Assembly: GCA_947500525.1 (NCBI GenBank)
Contig: CANMSH010000008.1
Coordinates: 62,001-126,000, forward strand
DNA: 64,000 nucleotides
DNA from: an uncultured Flavobacteriaceae bacterium
GTDB lineage: Bacteria > Bacteroidota > Bacteroidia > Flavobacteriales > Flavobacteriaceae
Direction: 5' to 3'
The position numbers and the translations under genes were made by a program. Below the pieces are notes generated by a model. That model ran no database searches, was not told where the DNA came from, and saw nothing but the letters and a program-made list of their open reading frames with translations. Shown here piece after piece: positions 45,116-54,417 of this stretch. Within the stretch, counting starts at the first letter, position 1, and each line of letters begins with the position of its first letter.

Positions 45116-45150
45116 AAAACCATTTCTTTTAACAAAGAAATGGTTTTTTT
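45116..45150. terminator. Bidirectional terminator
   Basis: AAAACCATTTCTTT, loop TAAC, AAAGAAATGGTTTT and then a T tract: a perfect stem between the convergent FKBP and acyl-CoA dehydrogenase genes. Confidence 0.9.
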
Positions 45151-45183
45151 ATTCCACTAAATTTGACTTCTTAGGGAAGTGAG

Positions 45184-46992
45184 TTAAAAGCAATATCCAT
45201 TTTCTGCTTTTACTTTTTCAGCAATTTCATTGCGTAAATCTACAATATCAGGATAATTTACATACTTGGTGAAACGCTTAAGTCCCATTAACATCATTTT
45301 TTGTTCATCACCTTCGGCAAAAGAAATAATACTTTCTTTACCTTTTTCTTCGATGATATCTACCGAATGATATAAATATAATTTAGACATTGCGATTTGA
45401 ACAGATTGTGATTCTTTACCAAAACGTTTAACGTTTTTCTCTGTTCTTAAAATTGCAGATTCAGCCATATATATTTCTATTAAAATATCAGCAGCGGCAA
45501 TTAACAATTGTTGGTGTTGCTCAAGTTCTGCACCATATTTCTGAGCAGCTGAACCAGCCACCATCAAGAATATTTTCTTTAATTTTTTGATAAGATCTTT
45601 CTCTTCAGCAAATAATTCAGAATAGTCTGGTTTATCAAAAGAAGGTACACCCATTAATTCATTAGCTACAGCCGTTGCAGGTCCTAACAAATCTAAATGT
45701 CCTTTCATAGCTTTCTTTACCAACATACCTACACATAACATTCTATTTATCTCATTCGTTCCTTCGTAGATACGTGCAATTCGAGCATCTCTCCATGCAG
45801 CTTCCATTGGAGTTTCTTCAGAGAAACCCATCCCACCAAATATTTGAATACCTTCATCAGCAGCGTTTTGTACGTCTTCAGAAACTGCCACTTTTAAAAT
45901 AGAACATTCTATAGCATATTCTTCAACACCTTTTAGTTCTGCCTCTTGATGTGTATTTCCTTCAGCTTGACGAATTGCAATTCTATCTTCAATATTTTTT
46001 GCAGCTCTATAACTTGCCGATTCACCCACATATGCGCTTGTTGCCATTTCTGCTAATTTTACCTTGATGGCACCGAAATCAGCAATTGGAGTTTTAAATT
46101 GTTTACGTTCGTTCGCATAATTTACAGCTGTTGATAGAATACGTCTTTGAGAATCTAAACAAGCAGCAGCTAATTTAATTCTACCAACGTTCAAAGCATT
46201 CATAGCGATTTTAAAACCTTCTCCTCGTCCGGCTAACATATTTTCTACAGGCACAACAGTGTCATTAAAAAATACTTGACGAGTTGACGAAGCACGGATA
46301 CCTAATTTATGCTCTTCTTCACCCATTGTAATCCCGTTACTCGCATCATTCTCTACAATAAAGCCAGTAATATTCTTATCATCTTCAATACGCGCAAAAA
46401 CAATCATCAAACTACAAAAACCGGCATTAGAAATCCACATTTTTTGTCCGTTGATTTTATAACTTTTTCCATCTTCAGATAGGGTAGCAGTAGTCTTTCC
46501 AGAGTTGGCATCACTTCCCGCACCTGGTTCTGTTAAGCAATAAGCACCAAACCATTCACCAGTAGCCAATTTAGGTACGTATTTTTTCTTTTGTTCTTCT
46601 GTTCCGTACAAGGTAATCGGCATTGTACCTATTCCTGTATGCGCTCCAAATGCTGTACTAAACGAACCGGTACCACTTGAAATATAGTCACATACCAACA
46701 TGGTAGAAACAAAGCCCATATCTAGACCTCCATACGCCTCAGGAACAGAAACTCCTAAGAAACCAAGTTCACCAGCTTTACGCATACACTCCTCAGTTAA
46801 TGCATAGTCTTTCGCTTCGAATCTAGGTTTGTGTGGAATGATTTCGCGATCATTAAATTCTTTTACGGCTTCTTTCATCATTTGTTGCTCTTCCGAAAAA
46901 TCTTCGGGCGTAAACACATCTTCACATTGCGTTTCTTTCACTAGAAACTGACCACCACGTAAAATATCTTTATTTATAGTTTCTGCACTCAT
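45184..46992 (-). CDS. Acyl-CoA dehydrogenase, FadE-like
   Basis: A 602-residue FAD enzyme making the first oxidation of acyl-CoA. Seen: an N-terminal segment, CLTEPGAGSDANSGKTTA, KMWISNAGF, the flavin region FGGMGFSEETPMEAAWRD and IYEGTNEINRML, then a C-terminal extension of about 180 residues as in the long B. subtilis FadE type. It is the last gene of a marR-fadN-fadA-fadE order, the same order as the Bacillus fadNAE operon. A 120-base gap separates it from the thiolase gene. Confidence 0.94.
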   Translation of the reverse strand: MSAETINKDILRGGQFLVKETQCEDVFTPEDFSEEQQMMKEAVKEFNDREIIPHKPRFEAKDYALTEECMRKAGELGFLGVSVPEAYGGLDMGFVSTMLVCDYISSGTGSFSTAFGAHTGIGTMPITLYGTEEQKKKYVPKLATGEWFGAYCLTEPGAGSDANSGKTTATLSEDGKSYKINGQKMWISNAGFCSLMIVFARIEDDKNITGFIVENDASNGITMGEEEHKLGIRASSTRQVFFNDTVVPVENMLAGRGEGFKIAMNALNVGRIKLAAACLDSQRRILSTAVNYANERKQFKTPIADFGAIKVKLAEMATSAYVGESASYRAAKNIEDRIAIRQAEGNTHQEAELKGVEEYAIECSILKVAVSEDVQNAADEGIQIFGGMGFSEETPMEAAWRDARIARIYEGTNEINRMLCVGMLVKKAMKGHLDLLGPATAVANELMGVPSFDKPDYSELFAEEKDLIKKLKKIFLMVAGSAAQKYGAELEQHQQLLIAAADILIEIYMAESAILRTEKNVKRFGKESQSVQIAMSKLYLYHSVDIIEEKGKESIISFAEGDEQKMMLMGLKRFTKYVNYPDIVDLRNEIAEKVKAENGYCF

Positions 46993-47112
46993 GGTTATTA
47001 TATTATTTAGTTTTTGTTTGTAAAATTTAGTTTAATAGTTGGCTTCACTGATTATTTTCTTAAGTGCGTTTTTGCTATTCACATTTTTTTAAAATGTTGA
47101 GCAAAAATCTGC

Positions 47113-48297
47113 TTAATTCAATAGTTCATAAACACCAGCGGCGCCTTGACCAGTACCAACGCACATGGTCACAATACCGTATTTATTTTTTCTACGTCTC
47201 ATCTCATTGAATAATTGTACAGACAACTTCGCTCCTGTACATCCTAGAGGATGCCCAAGTGAGATTGCCCCACCATTTACGTTAACGATGTCTTGATTCA
47301 ATTCTAATTCGCGTATTACGCCTAGAGATTGAGAAGCAAAAGCTTCATTCAATTCAATTAAGTCTATATCCTTTAATTGAATACCTGCTTGTTTCAACGC
47401 TTTAGGAACTGCTTTTATTGGGCCCATTCCCATGATGCGAGGCTCAATACCTACGGCCGCATAAGAAACCATTCTAGCAATAGGCTCAAGATTTAATTCT
47501 TTTACCATTTCTTCGCTCATAATTAAAACAAATGCAGCGCCATCACTCATTTGAGATGAGTTTCCAGCGGTTACACTTCCACCTTGAGCAAATACGGGAC
47601 GCAATCTAGCCAACGCTTCTTTAGAAGTTCCTCTTCGTGGTCCTTCGTCTGTATCTACGGTATATGTTTTTGTTTGTTTTTTACCATTTCCGTCAAGGAA
47701 AACCTGATCGACGTTGATCGGAGCGATGTCTTCTTTAAAAGTTCCGTTATCTAGTGCTTTTAATGATTTTTGATGTGAATCAAATGAAAACGCATCTTGA
47801 TCTTCACGAGACACATTATATTGCTGTGCCACCGCTTCAGCGGTAAGTCCCATACCCCAATAATAATCTTCATGTCCGGCAGCGGCTGACTTATAATTAG
47901 GAGTAGGTCTATATCCACCCATCGGGATATAACTCATGCTTTCTGCGCCTCCTGCGATGATACAATCGGCCATACCTGATTGAATTTTTGCCACACCAAT
48001 GCTAATGGTTTCTAGACCAGAGGCACAGTATCTGTTCACAGTAACACCAGGTACATCTTCTACTTTTAATCCCATCAAAGAGATTAAGCGCGCCATATTT
48101 AAACCTTGCTCTGCTTCTGGCATTGCATTACCAACAATTACATCGTCAATTCTTGTTTTATCTAATTGAGGTACATCTTTTAAAAGATGCTCAATTGTTT
48201 CTGCAGCTAATTCATCAGGTCGTTTAAATCTAAACAAACCTTTTGGAGCTTTACCAACTGCGGTTCTATATCCTTTTACTATATATGCTGTTTTCAT
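47113..48297 (-). CDS. fadA: Acetyl-CoA C-acyltransferase (thiolase)
   Basis: A 394-residue thiolase that cleaves 3-ketoacyl-CoA in the last step of beta-oxidation. Seen: the acyl-accepting Cys91 in NRYCASGLETI, NEAFASQSL, catalytic His in GGAISLGHPLGCTGAK, and CVGTGQGAAGVYEL with the second Cys. It starts 4 bases after the FadN-like gene, so they are translationally linked. Confidence 0.95.
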   Translation of the reverse strand: MKTAYIVKGYRTAVGKAPKGLFRFKRPDELAAETIEHLLKDVPQLDKTRIDDVIVGNAMPEAEQGLNMARLISLMGLKVEDVPGVTVNRYCASGLETISIGVAKIQSGMADCIIAGGAESMSYIPMGGYRPTPNYKSAAAGHEDYYWGMGLTAEAVAQQYNVSREDQDAFSFDSHQKSLKALDNGTFKEDIAPINVDQVFLDGNGKKQTKTYTVDTDEGPRRGTSKEALARLRPVFAQGGSVTAGNSSQMSDGAAFVLIMSEEMVKELNLEPIARMVSYAAVGIEPRIMGMGPIKAVPKALKQAGIQLKDIDLIELNEAFASQSLGVIRELELNQDIVNVNGGAISLGHPLGCTGAKLSVQLFNEMRRRKNKYGIVTMCVGTGQGAAGVYELLN

Positions 48298-48301
48298 TTT
48301 C

Positions 48302-50692
48302 TTAATTTCTTAAAGGTTTACCTGTTTTTAACATGTGCTCGATACGTTCTAATGTTTTACGTTCTGTACATAAACTCATAAATGCTTCACGCTCAAGATC
48401 TAATAGATATTGTTCACTCACATAAGTTGGTTCTGATAAATCACCACCAGCCATTACATAACCTAATTTATTTGCAATTTTTTGGTCGTGCTCTGATGCA
48501 TATTTACCATGTACCAAGCTGTCAGTACCTACTAAAAACATACCTAATGCTTGTTGTCCCATTACATAGGCTTGTTTAGGCGCTGGTTGAGAATAACCAT
48601 CTTCTAACATTTGAATGGCATGTCTTTTTGCTGTTGCTATTTGACGATCTTTATTTACAATCACTAAATCTTTATGTTCTTTAAAGAACCCTAAATCATA
48701 AGCTTCATACGCAGAAGTAGCTACTTTCGCCATAGCTACATTAATAAAGTAATCTCTTAATTTGTTGAGTTTTACATCATCTTTTAACACACCTTCTGTT
48801 GCTCTTAATGCCATTTCTTTCGAACCAGCACCTCCAGGAATAATACCAACACCAAATTCTACCAACCCAATATAGGTCTCTGCAGCTGCAATTACTTTAT
48901 CGGCATGCAATGATAGTTCACAACCACCTCCTAAAGTCATACCATGTGGAGCAACAATTGTTGGACAAGAAGAGTAACGCAAGCGCATTACCGTATCTTG
49001 GAAATATTTGGCTCCAAAATTAAGTTCATCGTATTCTTGCTCTACAGCCATCATAAACACCATCCCAAGGTTTGCGCCCACGGTAAAGTTTGCCGCTTGG
49101 TTTCCTAAAATAACAGCGTCGTATTCAGTTTCGGCTAAATCAATACCTTTATTAATAGCTTGTAAAACACCAGAACCCAGTGTATTCATTTTCGATTGAA
49201 ACTCTACGTTTAAAACACCATCACCTAAGTGTTGGATAGAGGCATCTTCATTACTCCATACTGTTTTTGCTTCGCGAATGTTGTCAAGAATAATAAAGGC
49301 ATCCTGACCTGGTATTTTTTCTTGTGCTTTCGCAGGAATTGCATAATACTGTCTTGCACCATCTTTCACTGTATAGAATGTCTTTTCACCAGCGGCAATC
49401 ATCTCAGAAACCCATGCTGCAGGCTCTAAACCTTCGGCTTTCATCAATTCTAAACCTGCTTCAACACCAACGGCATCCCAAATTTCAAATGGGCCATGCT
49501 GCCATCCAAATCCAGCTTTTACGGCATCATCTATTCTATATAATTCATCAGATATTTCTGGTATTCTATTTTGAGCGTACGCAAACATTAAAGCGAACGT
49601 TTTGCGATAAAATTCTCCGGCTTTATCTTTACCTTTTACCAATACCTTAAAACGATCAACAACATTTTCAATAGTTTTAGTAGCTTCTAGAGAAGCAAAT
49701 TTCGCACGTTTTTTTGGTCTGTATTCTAATGTATTTAAATCTAAAGAGAAAATCTCTTTACCTTCTTTTTTATAGAAACCTTGCTTAGTTTTACTTCCTA
49801 ACCATTTGTTTTCCATCATTTTATTGATGAAGTCTGGTAATACGAAAGAAGCTCGCATTTCATCATTTGGACAGTTATCTGCAACACCATTAGCTGTATG
49901 AACGAGTGTGTCTAAACCAACAACATCTACAGTTCTAAATGTAGCAGATTTTGCTCTTCCAATTAATGGACCAGTTAATTTATCAACTTCTTCGATCGTT
50001 AAATCGAGTTCTTTTACTACATGAAATAAACTCATGATACCAAAAACACCTATTCTATTTCCAATAAATGCGGGAGTATCTTTAGCAAGTACCGATGTTT
50101 TTCCTAAGAATTTTTCTCCATACATCATTAAGAAGTCGGTTACTTCTTGATCACAATTTGGACCAGGAACAACTTCGAACAATTTTAGATATCTAGGAGG
50201 ATTAAAGAAATGAGTAACGGCAAAGTTCTTTTGAAAATCTTCACTACGACCTTCATTCATAAATTTAATAGGGATCCCAGAAGTATTTGAAGTAATTAGT
50301 GTACCTGGTTTTCTATGTTTTTCAACTTGTTCAAAAACTTGTTGTTTGATATCTAGGCGTTCAACAACAACTTCAATGACCCAATCAACTTCAGAAATTT
50401 TATGTAAATCATCTTCTAAATTTCCTGTCGAAATTCTTGAGGCGAACTTCTGATTGTAAATAGGAGATGGTTTTGATTTCAATGAAGCTTTAAGACTACC
50501 GTCTACAATACTATTACGTACAACTTTGCTTTCTAAAGTCAACCCTTTCGCTTTAAAGGCGTCTGAAAGTTCTCTCGGTACTATATCGAGTAGCAATACT
50601 TCTACACCAATATTGGCGAAGTGACATGCAATTCCAGAACCCATGATTCCCGATCCGATGACTGCTACTTTTTTAATCGATCTTTTTTTCAT
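48302..50692 (-). CDS. 3-hydroxyacyl-CoA dehydrogenase / enoyl-CoA hydratase, FadN-like
   Basis: A 796-residue bifunctional beta-oxidation enzyme. The order is NAD-dependent dehydrogenase first (AVIGSGIMGSGIACHFANIG at 10-29, HFFNPPRYLKLFEVVPG, TPAFIGNRIGVFG) and enoyl-CoA hydratase/isomerase domain last, with TLGGGCELSLHADKVIAAAE and GVGIIPGGAGSKEMALR. This matches B. subtilis FadN (about 790 residues) and is the reverse of E. coli FadB. It is the first structural gene after the MarR regulator (22-base gap). Confidence 0.94.
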   Translation of the reverse strand: MKKRSIKKVAVIGSGIMGSGIACHFANIGVEVLLLDIVPRELSDAFKAKGLTLESKVVRNSIVDGSLKASLKSKPSPIYNQKFASRISTGNLEDDLHKISEVDWVIEVVVERLDIKQQVFEQVEKHRKPGTLITSNTSGIPIKFMNEGRSEDFQKNFAVTHFFNPPRYLKLFEVVPGPNCDQEVTDFLMMYGEKFLGKTSVLAKDTPAFIGNRIGVFGIMSLFHVVKELDLTIEEVDKLTGPLIGRAKSATFRTVDVVGLDTLVHTANGVADNCPNDEMRASFVLPDFINKMMENKWLGSKTKQGFYKKEGKEIFSLDLNTLEYRPKKRAKFASLEATKTIENVVDRFKVLVKGKDKAGEFYRKTFALMFAYAQNRIPEISDELYRIDDAVKAGFGWQHGPFEIWDAVGVEAGLELMKAEGLEPAAWVSEMIAAGEKTFYTVKDGARQYYAIPAKAQEKIPGQDAFIILDNIREAKTVWSNEDASIQHLGDGVLNVEFQSKMNTLGSGVLQAINKGIDLAETEYDAVILGNQAANFTVGANLGMVFMMAVEQEYDELNFGAKYFQDTVMRLRYSSCPTIVAPHGMTLGGGCELSLHADKVIAAAETYIGLVEFGVGIIPGGAGSKEMALRATEGVLKDDVKLNKLRDYFINVAMAKVATSAYEAYDLGFFKEHKDLVIVNKDRQIATAKRHAIQMLEDGYSQPAPKQAYVMGQQALGMFLVGTDSLVHGKYASEHDQKIANKLGYVMAGGDLSEPTYVSEQYLLDLEREAFMSLCTERKTLERIEHMLKTGKPLRN

Positions 50693-50714
50693 TCTATTAT
50701 TGTTCTATTTAAGT

Positions 50715-51173
50715 TTATACAGCTTTGCTTTTGGCCTTGTTAAATATGGCTCGCTCGGCTATTAATTGGTTTATTTTTTCTGTTACTTCAAAAAAGTGAT
50801 TCAATTTTTCTTCAGAAACAAATGCTCTAACTGCTTCGTTAAAAGTAATTACAGTTTCTCTTGATACTTTACGCATCTCTTTACCATAATCAGTCAATTT
50901 AATTAAAACACTTCTGCCGTCGTCAGGATTCTTTTCACGATAAATGGCTCCTTTTTCTTCCATGGTTTTAAGAATTCTCGAGAGACTCGTTGGTTCCATT
51001 CCCATCAAAGGACCTAAAGCGGTCGAAGGGGTGCCATTTTCAAAATCTATATTCAATAATACGAATGCTGTGGCCATTGTACTATTATGTTTTGCGGCTT
51101 GTTCGTTATACATTTTGGCTACGGCTTGCCACGTTGCGCGTAGTGAGTGATCTATGGTATTCTCTTTATGCAT
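50715..51173 (-). CDS. MarR-family regulator of the beta-oxidation operon
   Basis: A 152-residue winged-helix regulator. Seen: MGMEPTSLSRILKTMEEKG (recognition helix region, 78-96) and the wing REKNPDDGRSVLIKLTDYG. It is the first gene of the operon with the FadN-like, thiolase and acyl-CoA dehydrogenase genes, so it probably senses an acyl-CoA or fatty acid. A palindrome lies 20 bases before its ATG and is the obvious operator. Confidence 0.92.
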   Translation of the reverse strand: MHKENTIDHSLRATWQAVAKMYNEQAAKHNSTMATAFVLLNIDFENGTPSTALGPLMGMEPTSLSRILKTMEEKGAIYREKNPDDGRSVLIKLTDYGKEMRKVSRETVITFNEAVRAFVSEEKLNHFFEVTEKINQLIAERAIFNKAKSKAV

Positions 51174-51193
51174 GTTACAAATATATAAAAAAA

Positions 51194-51211
51194 TACTATG
51201 CGTGCATAATA
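51194..51211. promoter_or_regulatory. Palindrome, likely MarR operator
   Basis: TACTATGC-GT-GCATAATA: 7 of 8 positions pair around a 2-base centre. It lies 21 bases before the marR start and overlaps the presumed promoter region, in which TATATTTG (minus strand, 51178-51185) is the -7 candidate. Repression of the operon by its own MarR protein is inferred from position and symmetry. Confidence 0.6.
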
Positions 51212-51291
51212 AATTTAAAAATAATTATATTTTGTAACAAATAGCTACTTTTTTTGTCAAATCAATATCTTTACAAAAATTAATTCAACAT

Positions 51292-52218
51292 ATGAACAAT
51301 TTACTTGTCGCTGAGAACATTGTTAAAACTTTCGGTGACTATAAGGCACTCAATAATGTTTCTATAGAGGTGCCAAAAGGAAGTATCTTTGGGCTTTTAG
51401 GACCAAACGGAGCAGGAAAAACTACATTAATTAGAATTATCAATCAAATAACCATGCCTGATCAAGGTTTGGTTACTTTAGATGGTGAACCACTCAAACC
51501 TGATCATATTAAAGATATTGGCTACTTACCTGAAGAAAGAGGTTTATACAAATCTATGAAAGTAGGAGAGCAAGCATTGTATTTAGCCCAATTAAAAGGG
51601 TTAAGTAATGCCGAGGCGAAAAAACAACTCAAATATTGGTTTGATAAATTTGAAATAGGTGATTGGTGGAACAAAAAAATTCAGGAGCTTTCGAAAGGAA
51701 TGGCGCAAAAAATTCAGTTTATTGTGACAGTGCTACATCGCCCAAAATTATTGATTTTTGATGAACCGTTTAGTGGTTTTGATCCGATTAATGCGAATAT
51801 GATTAAAGACGAGATCTTAAAATTGAGAGATGACGGAGCTACTGTAATTTTTTCTACACATAGAATGGAATCTGTAGAAGAGTTGTGTGATCATATTACA
51901 TTGATACACGAATCTAACAAAATTCTAGATGGTAAACTTATAGATATTAAACGTGAGTATAGGTCGAGTATCTTTGAAGTAGGCCTCATCACGGAAAACA
52001 AAGCTCAAGTGTCTCAAAATTTAAAAGAAAAGTTTTCAATTTCTGATGCTACTTTTAAAACCATCAATGATGAGTTGAAATTTAACATTAAAATTGAGAA
52101 TGGATCCTCGGCAAATGAGTTAATTTCTCATTTAACATCTCAGGGAGAATTGACGCATTTTGTTGAAGTAATACCAAGTGTAAGCGATATTTTTATTCAA
52201 ACTGTTCAAAATAACTAA
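51292..52218 (+). CDS. ABC transporter ATP-binding protein
   Basis: A 308-residue ATPase of the Na+ exporter/NatA-like group. Seen: Walker A LLGPNGAGKTTL (35-46), signature ELSKGMAQKIQFIV, Walker B KLLIFDEPFSGFDP, switch His in STHRMESVEE, and a C-terminal extension of about 80 residues. It is followed after one base by the permease gene, making a two-gene export system. Confidence 0.93.
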   Translation: MNNLLVAENIVKTFGDYKALNNVSIEVPKGSIFGLLGPNGAGKTTLIRIINQITMPDQGLVTLDGEPLKPDHIKDIGYLPEERGLYKSMKVGEQALYLAQLKGLSNAEAKKQLKYWFDKFEIGDWWNKKIQELSKGMAQKIQFIVTVLHRPKLLIFDEPFSGFDPINANMIKDEILKLRDDGATVIFSTHRMESVEELCDHITLIHESNKILDGKLIDIKREYRSSIFEVGLITENKAQVSQNLKEKFSISDATFKTINDELKFNIKIENGSSANELISHLTSQGELTHFVEVIPSVSDIFIQTVQNN

Positions 52219-52219
52219 A

Positions 52220-53536
52220 ATGAATCATCTAGGATTAATTACGAAAAGAGAATTCTTGAATAAAGTAAAGAATAAGTCTTTCATCTTAATGACTTTTTTA
52301 AGTCCATTGATAATGGTAGGAGTGTTTACTCTGGTGTATTATTTAACACAATTGAATAATGACAAAGTAAGAACTATCTCTGTGCTAGATGAAAGTCAAT
52401 TATTTGCCGATGAGTTTGTAGATACTAAGAATACCAAATATGATTTATTAGAATCTGTGAGTCTTGATACTGCAAAAAAAATAGTGCAAGAAGCAGGAAC
52501 GTATGGATTATTATATATACCGAAAGGTGCCTCTGTAGATGCTATTGCAGATAAAATTAAATTCTTCTCAGAAGATTCTCCGTCTTTAATTGTGATGGAT
52601 AAAATTGAAGACAAAATAGAAGAAAAAGCGCGCAATATAAAGTTGAAAAACTCAGGTCTTGATGCAGAAATTGTGAATAGTTTGAAGGTTAAAATAAGTA
52701 CGAATCTCGAAACTTTTGAGGGAGAGAAAACTTCAAAGATAGGAAGTGGTTTAAAGTTAGCCGCTGGAGGTATTGCTGGCTACTTGCTTTTTATGTTTAT
52801 TATAATTTATGGTAACATGATTATGCGCAGTGTGATTGAGGAAAAGACAAGTAGAATTATTGAAGTTATTATTTCGTCGGTAAAGCCTATACAATTATTG
52901 CTCGGTAAAATTTTTGGGACTTCTCTAGCCGGGATTACTCAATTTTTAATTTGGGTTGTTCTTGGTGGTATTTTACTGTCTATTATTCCTGCTATTTTCG
53001 GAATTGACGTTGTTGGATCTCAAGTTGAACAACAGCAAGAAATGCTAAACCAAGTAGCCAATAATTCTGCCGCTCAAGATAAAATGGGCATGCTTTTTCA
53101 AGAAATCCAAAACTTACCGTTGGCTAATTTAATAGTGATGTTTATTTTCTTCTTTATTGGAGGATATTTACTGTATGCTTCGTTGTATGCTGCTATTGGT
53201 GCTGCCGTAGATAACGAAACAGATACACAGCAATTTATGTTGCCTATCATCATGCCATTGATGTTGGCTATTTATGTAGGTTTCTTTACGGTGATCGAAA
53301 ATCCTCATGGTACAGTATCGCAAGTATTTTCATATATACCATTTACTTCTCCGGTTGTCATGTTAATGCGAATTCCTTTTGGAGTACCTATTTGGCAACA
53401 ATTGATATCATTGGCATTATTATTTGGAACCTTCTTTTTAACAGTGCTTTTCGCTGCAAAAATTTACCGTGTTGGTATTTTGATGTACGGCAAAAAGCCA
53501 AGTTATAAAGAGTTGATAAAATGGTTGAAATATTAA
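52220..53536 (+). CDS. ABC transporter permease, NatB-like
   Basis: A 438-residue ABC-2 type permease. One N-terminal helix (MTFLSPLIMVGVFTLVYYL) is followed by a large extracellular domain of about 150 residues, then five helices with the ABC-2 signature IMRSVIEEKTSRIIEVIISS. It would pair as a homodimer with the ATPase gene just upstream. The group includes NatB sodium exporters; the true substrate is unknown. Confidence 0.92.
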   Translation: MNHLGLITKREFLNKVKNKSFILMTFLSPLIMVGVFTLVYYLTQLNNDKVRTISVLDESQLFADEFVDTKNTKYDLLESVSLDTAKKIVQEAGTYGLLYIPKGASVDAIADKIKFFSEDSPSLIVMDKIEDKIEEKARNIKLKNSGLDAEIVNSLKVKISTNLETFEGEKTSKIGSGLKLAAGGIAGYLLFMFIIIYGNMIMRSVIEEKTSRIIEVIISSVKPIQLLLGKIFGTSLAGITQFLIWVVLGGILLSIIPAIFGIDVVGSQVEQQQEMLNQVANNSAAQDKMGMLFQEIQNLPLANLIVMFIFFFIGGYLLYASLYAAIGAAVDNETDTQQFMLPIIMPLMLAIYVGFFTVIENPHGTVSQVFSYIPFTSPVVMLMRIPFGVPIWQQLISLALLFGTFFLTVLFAAKIYRVGILMYGKKPSYKELIKWLKY

Positions 53537-53558
53537 AGCAAAAATGTATCTTTAACTA

Positions 53559-54383
53559 ATGGACAAACTATTAGAATTTCTTAATTATGAATTTCCATTA
53601 GGAGATAAAATTCATATTACTATTAAGGTCTTATTAATTCTTATAGTCGCTTTATTTATTGCCTCTTACTTTTTAAAACTTGTACGTAAATTAATCACTA
53701 GAAAGTTACCTACGAGCGATAAAGTGAAATTTATTTCAGTATTTGGGTATTTAAAATGGCTGATTTATGTAATAATCTTCTTAGTAACTTTGCATAATTC
53801 GGGAGTCAATGTTACCGCAATTTTTGCGGCTTCGGCAGCCTTGCTGATTGGTATTGGATTGGCCTTGCAAACATTGTTTCAAGATATCATTTCGGGTATT
53901 TTTATTTTGATTGACCAAACGGTTCATGTAGGAGATATTATAGAGCTGGATGGAAAAGTTGGGAGAGTGGCTGAAATTAATTTAAGAACAACAAGAGCCG
54001 TAACTATAGATAATAAAGTATTGGTCATTCCTAATCATTTGTATTTGACTAATACCTTGTACAACTGGACCGAAAACGGTATAGAAACTAGGGAAAGTAT
54101 TCAAGTTGGAGTAGCATATGGCACGGATATTGACAAAGTAAAAGAGTTACTAATAGAGGCGTCAAAGCACCCTGCTGTTTTAGTAAAACCTGAGCCCTTG
54201 GTGCTGTTTACAGATTTTGGTGAAAGTTCGTTAGATTTTAAATTGATTATAACCTTGAACAATAGCTTTGAATCTGCAATACCTAAAAGTGACATTCGAT
54301 TTAAAATAAATAAATTATTTAAAGAGCATAATATTGAAATTCCGTTTCCACAAAGAGACGTTCATATTAAGCAACAGAATTAA
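53559..54383 (+). CDS. Small-conductance mechanosensitive channel (MscS family)
   Basis: A 274-residue channel that opens under membrane tension to release solutes. Three membrane helices lie near 20-40, 60-80 and 85-110; the pore helix reads AASAALLIGIGLALQTLFQD. The beta domain follows with GDIIELDGKVGRVAEINLRTT and the C-terminal alpha/beta domain. It comes 22 bases after the permease gene on the same strand. Confidence 0.93.
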   Translation: MDKLLEFLNYEFPLGDKIHITIKVLLILIVALFIASYFLKLVRKLITRKLPTSDKVKFISVFGYLKWLIYVIIFLVTLHNSGVNVTAIFAASAALLIGIGLALQTLFQDIISGIFILIDQTVHVGDIIELDGKVGRVAEINLRTTRAVTIDNKVLVIPNHLYLTNTLYNWTENGIETRESIQVGVAYGTDIDKVKELLIEASKHPAVLVKPEPLVLFTDFGESSLDFKLIITLNNSFESAIPKSDIRFKINKLFKEHNIEIPFPQRDVHIKQQN

Positions 54384-54417
54384 GAACATTTAATACAACA
54401 TATAAATATACCAGGAA

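Noticed and set aside
49324..49650. 108-codon open frame on the plus strand
   Set aside because: Antisense inside the FadN-like gene; composition follows the opposite-strand codons.
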